From Jonesia denitrificans DSM 20603 (GTDB taxonomy: Bacteria > Actinomycetota > Actinomycetes > Actinomycetales > Cellulomonadaceae), in assembly GCF_000024065.1 (NCBI RefSeq), contig NC_013174.1, positions 1,612,001-1,676,000 of the forward strand: a stretch of 64,000 bases of DNA, written 5' to 3'. Shown piece after piece: positions 35,984 through 46,659 of the stretch. Position 1 is the stretch's first letter. Each line of letters opens with the position of its first letter. The notes below the pieces were generated by a model. That model was not told where the DNA came from. It worked only from the letters and a program-made list of their open reading frames with translations, and ran no database searches. A program made the translations under genes and the position numbers.

Positions 35984-37378
35984 TTACGCTCCAAGAAGGT
36001 GGGTTGCGAGGTAGGTGCGCACTTGGTCAAGCGCAACACGGTGCTGTTCCATGGAGTCACGGTGGCGGATGGTCACAGCGTTGTCTTCCAGGGTGTCGAA
36101 GTCCACCGTGATGCAAAATGGTGTCCCGATTTCGTCCTGTCGGCGGTACCGGCGCCCAATAGCACCCGCATCGTCAAAGTCGACATTCCAGAACTGACGA
36201 AGATCTGCAGCAAGATCCCGGGCCTTGGGCGAGAGGTCTGCGTTGCGCGACAGCGGGAGAACGGCAACTTTCACTGGGGCAAGGCGGGGATCCAAACGAA
36301 GCACAGTGCGTTTGTCTACTCCACCCTTCGCATTGGGGGCTTCGTCCTCTGTGTATGCCTCGACCAGGAACGCCATGACTGAACGAGTCAACCCGGCTGC
36401 CGGTTCGATCACATATGGGAAGTAACGGGTCCCTTCAGCTTGGTCAAAGAAGGAGAGATCTTTGCCGGAGTGTTCTGTGTGAGTGCGCAGGTCGTAATCG
36501 GTACGGTTTGCGACCCCTTCCAGTTCACCCCACTCACCACCGGTGAAACCGAATCGGTATTCGATGTCTACTGTTCGCTTGGAATAGTGCGAGAGCTTTT
36601 CTTGTGGGTGCTCGTACAACCGAAGATTGTCAGGGTTGATCCCCAGGTCGACATACCACGCTTTACGGGCATCGATCCACCGTTGGTGCCATTCCTCGTC
36701 AGTACCTGGCTTGACGAAGAACTCAAGCTCCATCTGCTCAAATTCGCGAGTCCGGAAGATGAAGTTCCCTGGTGTGATTTCGTTGCGGAACGACTTACCG
36801 ATCTGGCCGATACCAAAGGGGGGTTTGAGGCGCGAGGCTGTTTGCACATTGGCAAAGTTGACGAAGATGCCCTGTGCCGTTTCAGGGCGGAGGTAGTGCA
36901 GACCTTGCTCATTATCAACTGGGCCAAGGTATGTCTTCAGCAAACCGGAGAAGTTCTGAGGTTCAGTCCACTCTCCCTTTTTGCCGCAGTTTGCACAACC
37001 AATTTCGTCCATTGACTGGGGGGCGCGGCCTTTTTTGTACTCAAATTCCTCTTGCAATGTGTCTTGACGGTAACGCTTATGACACGAGGTGCACTCAATG
37101 AGCGGATCAGTAAACACTGCCACGTGCCCTGAGGCTTCCCACACCGCGCGCGGGAGTATGACAGAGGAATCAATGCCCACGACATCGTCACGGCCGCGAA
37201 CAACGGATTGCCACCATTGACGCTTGATGTTCTCCTTGAGCTCAGCTCCAAGTGGCCCGTAGTCCCACGCTGAGCGTGAACCTCCGTAGATCTCTCCACT
37301 TTGAAAGACGAAGCCCCGGCGTTTGGCCAAGGAAATGACATTGTCGAGACGGGAAGGCGCAGCGGCCACAGTCATCAC
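35984..37378 (-). CDS. glyS: Glycyl-tRNA synthetase, single-chain type
   Basis: This class II synthetase charges tRNA-Gly as a homodimer and is the alpha2 type found in actinobacteria rather than the E. coli GlyQ/GlyS pair. Motif 1 to 3 regions are visible, including [20 protein letters not shown], motif 2 [19 protein letters not shown] and motif 3 [15 protein letters not shown] zinc ribbon is readable as CTSCHKRYR and CANCGKKG. The 464-residue length is normal. Two ATG codons in a row open the gene. The mRNA leader contains two small hairpins. Confidence 0.96.
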   Translation of the reverse strand: MMTVAAAPSRLDNVISLAKRRGFVFQSGEIYGGSRSAWDYGPLGAELKENIKRQWWQSVVRGRDDVVGIDSSVILPRAVWEASGHVAVFTDPLIECTSCHKRYRQDTLQEEFEYKKGRAPQSMDEIGCANCGKKGEWTEPQNFSGLLKTYLGPVDNEQGLHYLRPETAQGIFVNFANVQTASRLKPPFGIGQIGKSFRNEITPGNFIFRTREFEQMELEFFVKPGTDEEWHQRWIDARKAWYVDLGINPDNLRLYEHPQEKLSHYSKRTVDIEYRFGFTGGEWGELEGVANRTDYDLRTHTEHSGKDLSFFDQAEGTRYFPYVIEPAAGLTRSVMAFLVEAYTEDEAPNAKGGVDKRTVLRLDPRLAPVKVAVLPLSRNADLSPKARDLAADLRQFWNVDFDDAGAIGRRYRRQDEIGTPFCITVDFDTLEDNAVTIRHRDSMEQHRVALDQVRTYLATHLLGA

Positions 37379-37395
37379 TCCAACTTGTGTTCATC

Positions 37396-37457
37396 GCCCC
37401 ACGTGGCGCGTGGGGCTGTATCGGGCAGGCAGAAGTCTCTGCGAACTCACTAGCCTA
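37396..37457 (-). promoter_or_regulatory. glyS promoter -10 and leader hairpins
   Basis: On the minus strand TAGGCT (37452-37457) is a likely -10. The leader that follows has two hairpins: 37429-37442 (5-bp stem) and 37396-37416 (8-bp stem GCCCCACG/CGTGGGGC). The leader is too short for a T-box, and no T-box consensus was found. Confidence 0.35.
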
Positions 37458-37500
37458 CCCGCCCGATGCGTTAGATGATGGGGATGACCACGCACGGTGA

Positions 37501-37515
37501 TGGGAATCATTTTGA
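37501..37515. promoter_or_regulatory. Candidate Zur box 1, upstream of znuA
   Basis: TGGGAATCATTTTGA matches 11 of 15 positions of the palindrome TGAAAATGATTTTCA that I use as a Zur/Fur-type reference. It overlaps the -35 hexamer. Confidence 0.45.
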
Positions 37516-37541
37516 CTCACACCCCACCGACTATTGATAAT
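37512..37541 (+). promoter_or_regulatory. znuA promoter, leaderless
   Basis: TTGACT (37512-37517) and GATAAT (37536-37541) are separated by 18 nt. A start 7-8 nt after the -10 falls on the ATG at 37549, and no ribosome binding site precedes that ATG. Confidence 0.6.
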
Positions 37542-37549
37542 GGATCTCA
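37535..37549. promoter_or_regulatory. Candidate Zur box 2, over the znuA -10 and start
   Basis: TGATAATGGATCTCA matches 12 of 15 positions of TGATAATGATTATCA. It covers the -10 box and the first base of the start codon, so binding would block transcription directly. Confidence 0.5.
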
Positions 37550-38466
37550 TGAACACCAAGGCTCTTCTCGCTGCAGGACTCACCGCGACCATTCTCCTTG
37601 CTGCCTGCAGCCCAAATCCTGAGGATGACGGGCGCATACAAGTGGCGGCATCATTCTACCCACTTGAGTTCCTTGTCAACGAGATCGGCCAAGACAATGT
37701 CACCCTGATCGCACTCACTCCCGAAGGCGGCGAGCCGCACGATCTGGAACTTGCGCCAGCTCAAGCACGACACATCAGTTCAGCCGACCTTGTGGTGTAT
37801 CAGTCCGGTTTTCAAAGTACCGTAGACAAAGCAATTGAGGAACGCGCCCCCGAACACGTTGTTGATGCCGGTATCTACGCAACCCTCCCGCTGACTGACG
37901 AGCACGAACACGAAGACGAAACCGACGAAGAACACGCTGAACACGGCGAAACAGACCCACACTTCTGGCTCGACACCACACTGTATTCCCAAGCAGCTCA
38001 GGACGTCGCTGACGCTCTAGCTGACGTGGACCCCGACAACGCGGACACCTACCTCGCCAACGCCAACTCGTTGATCACTACACTCACCGAACTCGATGAA
38101 GAGTACGCGGCACGGCTGTCCACCTGCACTCACGACAGCGTCGTGGTGACTCACGCAGCATTTGGCTACCTTGCCGAAAAATACGACTTCCACCAGATTG
38201 CAATTTCTGGCATCGACCCGGAAGCTGAACCTAGTCCTGCACGTGTGCGTGAAGTCAAAGCAGCCATCGACGACCTTGGATTGCCCATGGTGTTCTTTGA
38301 AACGCTTGTGTCCCCCAAAGTCGCTGAAACACTGGCCTCTGACCTGGGCATCACCACTGGAGTCTTGGACCCCATCGAGGGGTTAACCTCCGATGACGAC
38401 ACCTATCTGACAATCATGGCAAACAACCTTAACGCGCTGACCACGGGAATGGAGTGTACCCAGTGA
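37549..38466 (+). CDS. znuA: Zinc ABC transporter substrate-binding lipoprotein
   Basis: ZnuA captures zinc outside the membrane and hands it to ZnuB. The N-terminus is a lipoprotein signal with lipobox LAAC (C20). The metal site fits the cluster A-I family: a His in GGEPHDLEL, a His in DPHFWLD, and a final Asp in the C-terminal region. Between them lies a His/Glu/Asp-rich loop (DEHEHEDETDEEHAEHGET), typical of zinc binders. I start at ATG 37549 because promoter spacing puts the transcript start there; two upstream in-frame starts have no support. The stop overlaps the GTG of znuC by 4 nt. Confidence 0.92.
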   Translation: MNTKALLAAGLTATILLAACSPNPEDDGRIQVAASFYPLEFLVNEIGQDNVTLIALTPEGGEPHDLELAPAQARHISSADLVVYQSGFQSTVDKAIEERAPEHVVDAGIYATLPLTDEHEHEDETDEEHAEHGETDPHFWLDTTLYSQAAQDVADALADVDPDNADTYLANANSLITTLTELDEEYAARLSTCTHDSVVVTHAAFGYLAEKYDFHQIAISGIDPEAEPSPARVREVKAAIDDLGLPMVFFETLVSPKVAETLASDLGITTGVLDPIEGLTSDDDTYLTIMANNLNALTTGMECTQ

Positions 38467-39242
38467 CCGAGGCACCCATCGTCTCCATCAAGGACCTCAA
38501 CGTCCACCTGGGCACGAGCCACATCCTTCACTCCGTGTCGCTCGACATCACACCTGGTGAGGTTGTCGCACTTTTGGGCACGAATGGTTCCGGAAAATCT
38601 ACCCTGGTGCGTGCACTGACATCCATCATCCCCTCCACATCAGGGCGCATCGAACTGTTTGGACACCGCCCCGGCCCCAAGGTGCCATGGCACCGCGTGG
38701 GGTACGTACCTCAACGCGTCACTGCCCAGTCAGGGATCACCGCATCATCGTGCGAAGTTGTCGCATCAGGACTTCTATTTGGTCGTCGAATCCGCCTTCC
38801 CAAAAACGCGATGGACCAAGCCCACAAAGCACTAGCTTTGGTTCACCTTGAAGATCGAGTTCACCAGCCACTGAACTCGATGTCCGGTGGACAACAGCAG
38901 CGGGTCCTCATCGCGCGCGCCTTGGTCCGCAACCCAGACCTGCTCATCCTTGATGAACCAGTTGCGGGTGTCGACCAGCCGTCGCAAGAGGCTTTCGCTG
39001 CGACCTTGACTAACCTTGTCAAGCAAGGACGAACAATCATCGTTGTCCTTCACGAACTCGGAGAACTCGAACCGTTGATCACCAGAACCGTTGTTCTTCG
39101 ACACGGGCGAATCGTCCACGATGGCCCTGCCTTGCGAGCAACCACCCAACACGCAGGTCCAGACCATGAACACATTCATCCCCATGATGGGTTTGTTGAA
39201 CTCAGCTCTGCCCTCCTCCCTGAGATGGGAGTGGACCAATGA
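38463..39242 (+). CDS. znuC: Zinc ABC transporter ATP-binding protein
   Basis: This 259-residue ATPase drives zinc import. Walker A is GTNGSGKST, the signature is NSMSGGQQQRV, and Walker B is LLILDEPVAGVD, with an H-loop His in VVLHELGEL. The GTG at 38463 overlaps the znuA stop and has GGAG 8 nt upstream; the GTG at 38454 is less likely. A C-terminal His-rich tail (HAGPDHEHIHPH) may bind zinc. znuB follows with a 4-nt overlap. Confidence 0.95.
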   Translation: MTEAPIVSIKDLNVHLGTSHILHSVSLDITPGEVVALLGTNGSGKSTLVRALTSIIPSTSGRIELFGHRPGPKVPWHRVGYVPQRVTAQSGITASSCEVVASGLLFGRRIRLPKNAMDQAHKALALVHLEDRVHQPLNSMSGGQQQRVLIARALVRNPDLLILDEPVAGVDQPSQEAFAATLTNLVKQGRTIIVVLHELGELEPLITRTVVLRHGRIVHDGPALRATTQHAGPDHEHIHPHDGFVELSSALLPEMGVDQ

Positions 39243-40177
39243 ACTCCTTCATTGACATGGTCACTGACCCCTTCATGCAGCGGTCACTTCTCGCTGCTGC
39301 CATTGTGGGCCTCACCGCCCCCATTATGGGGACATACCTCGTTCAACGCCGTCTGTCACTACTCGGCGACGGAATCGGTCACGTCGCACTAACCGGTGTT
39401 GCTCTAGGCTGGATGGTTGGCTCAGCTATGAACCTCGTCCAGCGCGACGCCCTGGCCATACCTGGGGCCATCGTTGCGGCAATAGCCGGAGCACTCGCAA
39501 TCGAATACGTCCGCGAACGCGGACGCACTAGCGGTGACGTTGCCCTTGCCATGCTCTTCTACTCCGGAATCGCTGGTGGAGTTGTCCTTATCTCCATCGC
39601 TGGAGGAACAAACGCAAACCTCATGGGATACCTTTTCGGTTCCATTACCACGGTGACCGACCTCGACCTTGCGATGATCCTTGGTCTTGGCGCTCTGATC
39701 TTCGCCGTGGGATTTGGGTTACGTGCAGTGCTTTTTGCCGTGTCCAACGACGAAGAGTTCGCCCGTGCCTCAGGCTTGCCTGTGCGAACCGCCAATATTG
39801 CGATCGCCATCGTGGCGGCTCTCACAGTGACCGTATCGATGCGCGTCGTCGGACTACTCCTCGTATCAGCCATCATGATTGTGCCCGTGGCTGCGGCCCA
39901 ACAAGTGGCAACAACCTTTAAAAGTACGATGCTGACCGCCATGGGAATCGGTGTCACCGTTGCCGTTGGCGGATTAAGTATCACCTGGGTACATCAGCTC
40001 TCACCTGGTGCAACGATTGTCCTCCTGGCGGTTGCTGCTTATCTGCTTGCTTTGGTGGTACGCAGTTTTCTCAATAAACGCCACACTCCTGGTGATCCGC
40101 ACCCAGATCTCCCTGACGACGTACAATTGTCGGCTGCAACACCCCAGCAAACCCGGAGCGAACCATGCAACGAATGA
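39239..40177 (+). CDS. znuB: Zinc ABC transporter permease
   Basis: This 312-residue integral membrane protein of the ABC-3 family forms the zinc channel. About 8 hydrophobic segments are visible, with GDGIGHVALTGVALGW near residue 42 as the family signature and ARASGLPVRTANIAIAIVAA later. Its ATG overlaps the znuC stop (ATGA). Its last 13 nt overlap zur, so the four genes form one translationally coupled operon. Confidence 0.94.
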   Translation: MNSFIDMVTDPFMQRSLLAAAIVGLTAPIMGTYLVQRRLSLLGDGIGHVALTGVALGWMVGSAMNLVQRDALAIPGAIVAAIAGALAIEYVRERGRTSGDVALAMLFYSGIAGGVVLISIAGGTNANLMGYLFGSITTVTDLDLAMILGLGALIFAVGFGLRAVLFAVSNDEEFARASGLPVRTANIAIAIVAALTVTVSMRVVGLLLVSAIMIVPVAAAQQVATTFKSTMLTAMGIGVTVAVGGLSITWVHQLSPGATIVLLAVAAYLLALVVRSFLNKRHTPGDPHPDLPDDVQLSAATPQQTRSEPCNE

Positions 40178-40557
40178 CCCGCCAACGCCAAGCTATCGCC
40201 GACTTGCTTGCGCAAACCGACGACTTTAAATCTGCGCAGCAACTCCATGATCTGCTCAAAGAACGTGGCGAAACAGCAGGACTCGCCACGGTGTACCGCA
40301 CCTTGCAGAACCTTGCAGACGCCGGTGAACTTGACGTGCTCCGCACTGACGACGGCGAAATGCTCTTCCGTCAATGTGAACGAGTCGAGCATCACCACCA
40401 TCTCGTCTGTCGTTCCTGTGGGAAAACCGTAGAGATCGATGGGCCTACTGTAGAAGACTGGGCAAGCCGTGTTGGCCGCGCTCACGAGTTCATCAACATC
40501 GAGCACACCATTGAGCTTTTTGGGACTTGTGTGACGTGTGCAGCCCGCACACGCTGA
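40165..40557 (+). CDS. zur: Zinc uptake regulator, Fur family
   Basis: This 130-residue Fur-family repressor binds DNA when loaded with zinc. The winged helix is about residues 1-60 (MTRQRQAIADLLAQTDDFKS, TAGLATVYRTLQNLADAGEL). The metal region has HHHH (76-79), the structural zinc pairs C82xxC85 and C122xxC125, and a HEF-type motif (AHEFINIEH). Being last in the znuACB operon, it very likely represses that operon through the boxes at 37501-37549, and so represses itself. Its position and context favour Zur over Fur. Confidence 0.92.
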   Translation: MQRMTRQRQAIADLLAQTDDFKSAQQLHDLLKERGETAGLATVYRTLQNLADAGELDVLRTDDGEMLFRQCERVEHHHHLVCRSCGKTVEIDGPTVEDWASRVGRAHEFINIEHTIELFGTCVTCAARTR

Positions 40558-40601
40558 CGCGATGTTGCTCACACCTCGACTTGCCGGATCGCAAGTAAGG
40601 G

Positions 40602-40607
40602 TAGCCT
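40602..40607 (+). promoter_or_regulatory. Candidate -10 box of the leaderless DedA-like gene
   Basis: TAGCCT is followed by 6 nt and GTG 40614. TTGCCG at 40581-40586 could be a -35 but the spacer is only 15 nt. Confidence 0.4.
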
Positions 40608-40613
40608 GAAAAG

Positions 40614-41132
40614 GTGCCTCAACCTGGTGACAGCGCACCCTTTGTTGAACTGTTTGTTTTCTTTTTCACAATCGTTTTTGTGCGCACCCAAATCACATAC
40701 TGGCTGGCTCGTGCAGTGGCCACCCAGACCATGAAACGCACCCACGATCCCCACTCCCTCCTGGCCAGATCCACTCGATGGATGCACGGCCCTCGCACCA
40801 CCCACGGCATGGTGACAGTTCGACGCTGGGGGCCACTGGCTGTGTTTCTCTCATTTTTTGCGACCGGCACAAAAACAATCCTCAATGCGGCCGCTGGCCT
40901 GATCCGTATGCCATTCGGGATCTACCTCCCTGCCATGGTTCTCGGGTGCATCGCGCATTCACTGATCTACTCCCTGGTGGGTTGGGCTGCGTGGGTCGCA
41001 GCTGTTCAAGCTGCTGCAGGGTCCCCCCTCGGCTTGGCGCTCTTCATCCTCGCGCTCATTGCCATCATCGCCGTCATCATCATGAAACGTCGCCGGCTTG
41101 ACACTGCGCGCTCCACACCACCACGGGGCTAA
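40614..41132 (+). CDS. DedA-like (VTT domain) small membrane protein
   Basis: The 172-residue protein has a short hydrophobic N-terminal segment, then the core TVRRWGPLAVFLSFFATGTK and GLIRMPFGIYLPAMVLGCI, which matches the DedA/VTT motif region, and two further C-terminal helices with a basic tail. DedA proteins help move lipid carriers such as undecaprenyl phosphate across the membrane. It lies convergent to uppS, which makes that carrier, so the context fits. The usual F-xRF-xPGxR motif is altered to FFATGTK, so activity is uncertain. It lies 56 nt after zur. Confidence 0.65.
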   Translation: MPQPGDSAPFVELFVFFFTIVFVRTQITYWLARAVATQTMKRTHDPHSLLARSTRWMHGPRTTHGMVTVRRWGPLAVFLSFFATGTKTILNAAAGLIRMPFGIYLPAMVLGCIAHSLIYSLVGWAAWVAAVQAAAGSPLGLALFILALIAIIAVIIMKRRRLDTARSTPPRG

Positions 41133-41160
41133 ACTCTGCTCCAATCCGGTAGTGCACCAG

Positions 41161-41943
41161 TCACTGGTCCACCACCGGAGCATCAATTGCCCCACCATAA
41201 CGCCGGTCGCGTCGAGCATAAATACCCACTGCTTCCCACAACGTTCGGCGATCAAAATCCGGCCACAATGTGTTAAGAAAGACCATCTCAGCGTATGCCG
41301 ACTGCCACAACATAAAATTGGAGAAACGCTGCTCACCAGAGCTACGCACAAACAAATCCACGTCCGGAAGATCTGGTTCATCAAGATAGCGGGCGAGAAC
41401 CTTCTCAGAAACCTTCCTCGGGTCCAGCTTGCCTGCCGCAACATCACGGGCTAACGCAGCTGCCGCATCGGCGATCTCAGCACGCCCCCCATAATTGACG
41501 CACATGTTCAATGTGCACACAGTATTGGAGCGAGTTAACGCCTCCGCTTCCTCCAACTCCTTGACCACCGATGGCCACAACCGGGGACGGCGACCCGACC
41601 ACCGAACCCGCACCCCCCACTCATTCATCGTGTCGCGACGCCGACGCAACACCTCCTTATTGAACCCCATGAGGAAACGCACCTCATCAGGTGACCGCTT
41701 CCAATTCTCCGTGGAAAACGCATACACGCTGACATGACGGATTCCCATCTCAATGGCACCAGCAACCACGTCAAGGAGGGCCACCTCACCAGCTTTGTGC
41801 CCCTCAGTACGTGGCAACCCACGCTGGTTAGCCCAACGACCATTCCCATCCATGACGATTGCTACATGTTGTGGCACAAACTGCGCAGGGATCCCAGGAG
41901 GTAAGGCACCGGATGGATGCCTAGGAGGGGGAACTGGAGTCAC
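41161..41943 (-). CDS. uppS: Isoprenyl transferase (cis-prenyl diphosphate synthase)
   Basis: This enzyme builds long-chain polyprenyl diphosphate, the lipid carrier for cell-wall synthesis. The catalytic Asp is D32 in [13 protein letters not shown]; the C-terminal [19 protein letters not shown] and [13 protein letters not shown] are standard. I start at GTG 41943, with AAAGG 7 nt upstream; the ATG at 41988 would overlap recO by 68 nt, whereas the chosen start overlaps by 23 nt. The 260-residue length is normal. It is coupled to recO upstream. Confidence 0.93.
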   Translation of the reverse strand: MTPVPPPRHPSGALPPGIPAQFVPQHVAIVMDGNGRWANQRGLPRTEGHKAGEVALLDVVAGAIEMGIRHVSVYAFSTENWKRSPDEVRFLMGFNKEVLRRRRDTMNEWGVRVRWSGRRPRLWPSVVKELEEAEALTRSNTVCTLNMCVNYGGRAEIADAAAALARDVAAGKLDPRKVSEKVLARYLDEPDLPDVDLFVRSSGEQRFSNFMLWQSAYAEMVFLNTLWPDFDRRTLWEAVGIYARRDRRYGGAIDAPVVDQ

Positions 41944-42676
41944 GTGAGGACCTTTCCACAAAACGAAGCGAACGAATTGTTCGTTCAAGATGGTACTGCG
42001 TAAATGCTGCGATCAGCCCACGAGCTTCACGCACGTGCCTGTCCGACGAAGAAAGAACCACGCCCCACTCCCCCGCTAACAAAGCCGCCATGTGCGTAAA
42101 CGTCCCTGACGCGGGCGACGCAGAACCGGGTGGGCGACAGCGCGCACACACTGCGCCACCTGCAGCCACGGAAAACGCTGTGTGTGGACCGGGCGCACCA
42201 CACTGGGCGCACACATCGAAAGATGGCGCGTACCCAGCCACGGCAAAAGCTCGAAGCAAATAGGAATCCAAAATCAAGTCAGCGGGGACCTGCTGGCTAG
42301 CCAACGTCCGCAGCGCACCCGCCAACAACCAAAACTGCTGCACAGACGGTTCACGCTCCGCGACAACGAGACGATCAGCAGTCTCCACTAACGCGCCAGC
42401 CACCGTGTACCGCCCATAATCAATGCAAATATCGCGGGCATACGCACCGATCGTATCCACCTGCGTCACAACGTCAAACGTTCGCCCCTCATTGAGTTGC
42501 ACATCAATATGCATGAAGGGTTCCAGGCGTGCACCGAACCGCGAGCCGGTCCGGCGCACGCCTTTACCCACTGCACGAACTTTGCCATGTTCACGCGTGA
42601 GGAGAGTGATGATGCGGTCGGCTTCACCGAGCTTTTGTGCCCGCAACACGACAGCGTCATCACGATAGAGCGGCAT
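41921..42676 (-). CDS. recO: DNA repair protein RecO
   Basis: RecO loads RecA at gaps with RecR. The N-terminal OB fold reads [20 protein letters not shown] and [16 protein letters not shown] zinc finger is visible as CAQCGAP and CARCR. At 251 residues the length is normal. I start at ATG 42676 (MPLYRDD), the usual family N-terminus; the open frame continues to 42703. It lies 33 nt after the leuA stop, and uppS overlaps its end. Confidence 0.92.
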   Translation of the reverse strand: MPLYRDDAVVLRAQKLGEADRIITLLTREHGKVRAVGKGVRRTGSRFGARLEPFMHIDVQLNEGRTFDVVTQVDTIGAYARDICIDYGRYTVAGALVETADRLVVAEREPSVQQFWLLAGALRTLASQQVPADLILDSYLLRAFAVAGYAPSFDVCAQCGAPGPHTAFSVAAGGAVCARCRPPGSASPASGTFTHMAALLAGEWGVVLSSSDRHVREARGLIAAFTQYHLERTIRSLRFVERSSRDSSSPS

Positions 42677-42709
42677 GCCACCACTCACGCAACTGACCAG
42701 CAAACATCA

Positions 42710-44482
<1,773 letters not shown>

Positions 44483-44528
44483 TCATTTCGTTGCGATGGT
44501 GGCTTCAAGTGCCGGCACACGCTGACCG

Positions 44529-44563
44529 CCGCGACGAGAGACCGGCTCTAAGCCTCGTCGCGG
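44529..44563 (-). promoter_or_regulatory. leuA attenuator hairpin
   Basis: CCGCGACGAG and CTCGTCGCGG (44529-44538 with 44554-44563) form a 10-bp stem with a 15-nt loop. The 5' arm in the minus-strand transcript overlaps the end of the leader peptide, just after its Leu codons, so ribosome stalling would change the fold. Confidence 0.65.
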
Positions 44564-44601
44564 CACAGAAGGAGGAGACCATGCCTCACGTTCATCCACA
44601 T
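44548..44601 (-). CDS. leuL: leu leader peptide, 17 residues with four Leu codons
   Basis: The minus strand has an ATG at 44601 and a stop at 44548, giving MWMNVRHGLLLLCRDEA. Four consecutive Leu codons (CTC CTC CTT CTG) lie just before the attenuator stem. This is the layout of a leucine-sensing leader: when charged tRNA-Leu is scarce, the ribosome stalls in the Leu run. It is too short for ordinary gene finding. The ribosome binding site is weak, and translation could also start at the ATG two codons later. Confidence 0.75.
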   Translation of the reverse strand: MWMNVRHGLLLLCRDEA

Positions 44602-44674
44602 GCTGGTGTGCACCCGTCCACTGTACAACTATCTGTCTGGTCATGTCCCGCTGTCCGAGTGACGACACAGACAA

Positions 44675-44709
44675 TAAGCGGGGTGGGGTTGTGCACCCCA
44701 CCCCGCTTA
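44675..44709 (-). terminator. Terminator after the vLRR-domain membrane protein gene
   Basis: A 14-15-bp stem (TAAGCGGGGTGGGG and its complement, 44675-44689 with 44695-44709) closes on a 5-nt loop. It separates the upstream gene (stop at 44751) from the leu leader on the minus strand, followed by TTGT. Confidence 0.8.
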
Positions 44710-44750
44710 CGTCATGGTCAGAGCGGAACACTCCGCTCACCACACCCCTG

Positions 44751-46526
44751 TCAGTACTCTGACATCATGGCGCCATACTGGGAAAGAATCCCAAGGTTAT
44801 CCATCCACCATTGTTCGTCAGTGAGCTTGCCCTCTTCATACAACCGCAGCGCCTGAGAACCAACAACACCCAGAGAATCAGCTGAGGACTGCCCTGAGGA
44901 GACAACCCACCCGCCGTTTTCTTCGCGCGCAATCAACCGCAGATCACTCAGTCCCAGTTCTTGAAGTGCAGGAATGTCACGCATGCACATGGACATCGTC
45001 ATCCCTGACGCATTCACTCCAGCGCAATCATTGGACATGGTGAAGGTATACGGAAGTCCTTCCACGCTCATGTCAACAGCGAGGTTGTCCAAGATGAGGT
45101 AGGCAGTGTCACCCTCCACACGGTCAACAGAGTACGAGACGTCCGAGAGGCTGAGTGAACTGACAATTTCGTCATATTCCGCTTGTTCTTCCGCGGACAA
45201 TTCCACTGTAGGCACAAGCCCTGCCGCCCTTCGCTCGGCGGTAACAAAGTGGCCTGCCATCGCTGAGAAGTCAAGTGTGTCCAGACCCTCGAACGCGGCC
45301 CTCACCATCTGCTCCGCTGCTTCCTCTGGAGAATCTGCAGGGACAGCCGCTGGCAATGCCCCGTAATCTGGGGCTTGACCCATCATGCGTACTTGCAGGT
45401 CAGCAGCAGTCAACTGCGGACTGATGAACCAACTGCCGTCTTCTTTCACCGCCACCAAAGCGAATGCAACATCCTCAAGATCCTCACTTGGCTGAACGTC
45501 AGGAACACCCAACCCGCCAGTGCTGAAGCTGTCGAGTCCCGACCCCAATTCAGATGCTGGGATGATCAAGTCTTCTGCTGTGAACGTGACAGGGAACTCT
45601 TCAGCGATGCCTGTGGTGACGTCATCTGCAACTTCCTGAGGCGATGGGAAGGTTCCGCCTTCTTGGGTGATGAGCTCACCCAGCGATGTGGCTTCCACCT
45701 CGACAAGAAGATTGTTCACCGCATCAGCGACTTTGTCACCGTCAGCATCCAGCGTGAACTCACCCTCAGCAATGGTGATCCGCGCCACATCGTCGCCGAG
45801 GTCTTCAACCTCATAGTTCACTGACGATGCCTCAAAGGAGAAACTGTCGTAGAAGGCAAGCGCGTGCTCAGCCCATTTCTCGTTGGAAGCATCATCAAAG
45901 TGAGTGCTGAACTGACCCATCACGTCACCGAAGTACTCGCGTTCAGCGGGAGAGAGCGCTCCGTACAGAGCAATCTCATCAGATTCTGTCAGCGCCATAA
46001 CAAGGTTGTTTGCGGCTGCTTCCGGCGAATCTGCACCACTGATCTTTGAGAACACGAAATGGTTCAGCGCAAAAGCACCTGCCGCAACCAGGGCAAGAGC
46101 GCCCACGCCTAATCCAATCCACAATCCTCGGCGCGATCGTGGGGCCCGCCCCGCGTCTCCTGCAGACTGTGCCTGCTCAGAACCTGCATCAGCAGTTGTC
46201 CCCGTGGATGGCGTGGGCGCCACATGCCCATCTGGCAACGGAACTGGCGCTAGTGGCGCAGCACTGGTTGGAGCGTTGTCTTGGGTGGGAACACTACCGT
46301 TCACAGGGTCGGTCACCGCTTGTGGTGATGCGTTGCGTTGCGCAATGGCGGCGTCAACGTGTGGATCACCCAAACCGGCCAACCAGTTCACCAGGTCAGG
46401 GTAGGCCGCGGGGTTCGCCGCAACCATAGGACGCAAATCAGGGCGCGTCTTCGCGATATCTTGCAGTGTCAATGCTGGGGTGTGAGGGTTACTCGCAACC
46501 TCAGCGGTGTACTCGTCAGGTGTCAT
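44751..46526 (-). CDS. Membrane-anchored protein with N-terminal variant-LRR-like module
   Basis: The 591-residue protein starts with a short helical module of about 60 residues (DIAKTRPDLRPMVAANP and LVNWLAGLGDPHVDAAIAQR) that resembles a variant leucine-rich repeat. A Pro/Thr/Ala/Gln-rich linker leads to one transmembrane helix (LWIGLGVGALALVAAGAFAL, about residues 138-157). The rest is extracellular and acidic, with two similar halves, each with a DSPEEAAEQMVRA or DSPEAAANNLVMA opening that recalls NTF2-like/DUF4878 repeats. I start at ATG 46526; the longer frame lacks a ribosome binding site. The module is shared with the gene upstream. Function is unknown. Confidence 0.75.
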   Translation of the reverse strand: MTPDEYTAEVASNPHTPALTLQDIAKTRPDLRPMVAANPAAYPDLVNWLAGLGDPHVDAAIAQRNASPQAVTDPVNGSVPTQDNAPTSAAPLAPVPLPDGHVAPTPSTGTTADAGSEQAQSAGDAGRAPRSRRGLWIGLGVGALALVAAGAFALNHFVFSKISGADSPEAAANNLVMALTESDEIALYGALSPAEREYFGDVMGQFSTHFDDASNEKWAEHALAFYDSFSFEASSVNYEVEDLGDDVARITIAEGEFTLDADGDKVADAVNNLLVEVEATSLGELITQEGGTFPSPQEVADDVTTGIAEEFPVTFTAEDLIIPASELGSGLDSFSTGGLGVPDVQPSEDLEDVAFALVAVKEDGSWFISPQLTAADLQVRMMGQAPDYGALPAAVPADSPEEAAEQMVRAAFEGLDTLDFSAMAGHFVTAERRAAGLVPTVELSAEEQAEYDEIVSSLSLSDVSYSVDRVEGDTAYLILDNLAVDMSVEGLPYTFTMSNDCAGVNASGMTMSMCMRDIPALQELGLSDLRLIAREENGGWVVSSGQSSADSLGVVGSQALRLYEEGKLTDEQWWMDNLGILSQYGAMMSEY

Positions 46527-46604
46527 CTCATTCAATCTCTCGTTCAGGGCGTAACGGCCCAACACTAACGGGAACACACGAAGCCTGGCGAGGGGAATTC
46601 GCAC

Positions 46605-46639
46605 AAAAAACCGGGGGCACCACGGTGTGGTACCCCCGG
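46605..46639 (-). terminator. Intrinsic terminator of the upstream membrane protein gene
   Basis: A 7-bp outer stem (46611-46617 with 46633-46639) plus a 5-bp inner stem with one mismatch is followed on the minus strand by TTTTTT (46605-46610). It lies just downstream of the gene ending at 46660. Confidence 0.82.
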
Positions 46640-46659
46640 AAAACCGCGAAAAATACCCC

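Noticed and set aside
37379-37480. Possible T-box leader before glyS
   Set aside because: The leader is only about 70-80 nt, and no T-box consensus or antiterminator was found.
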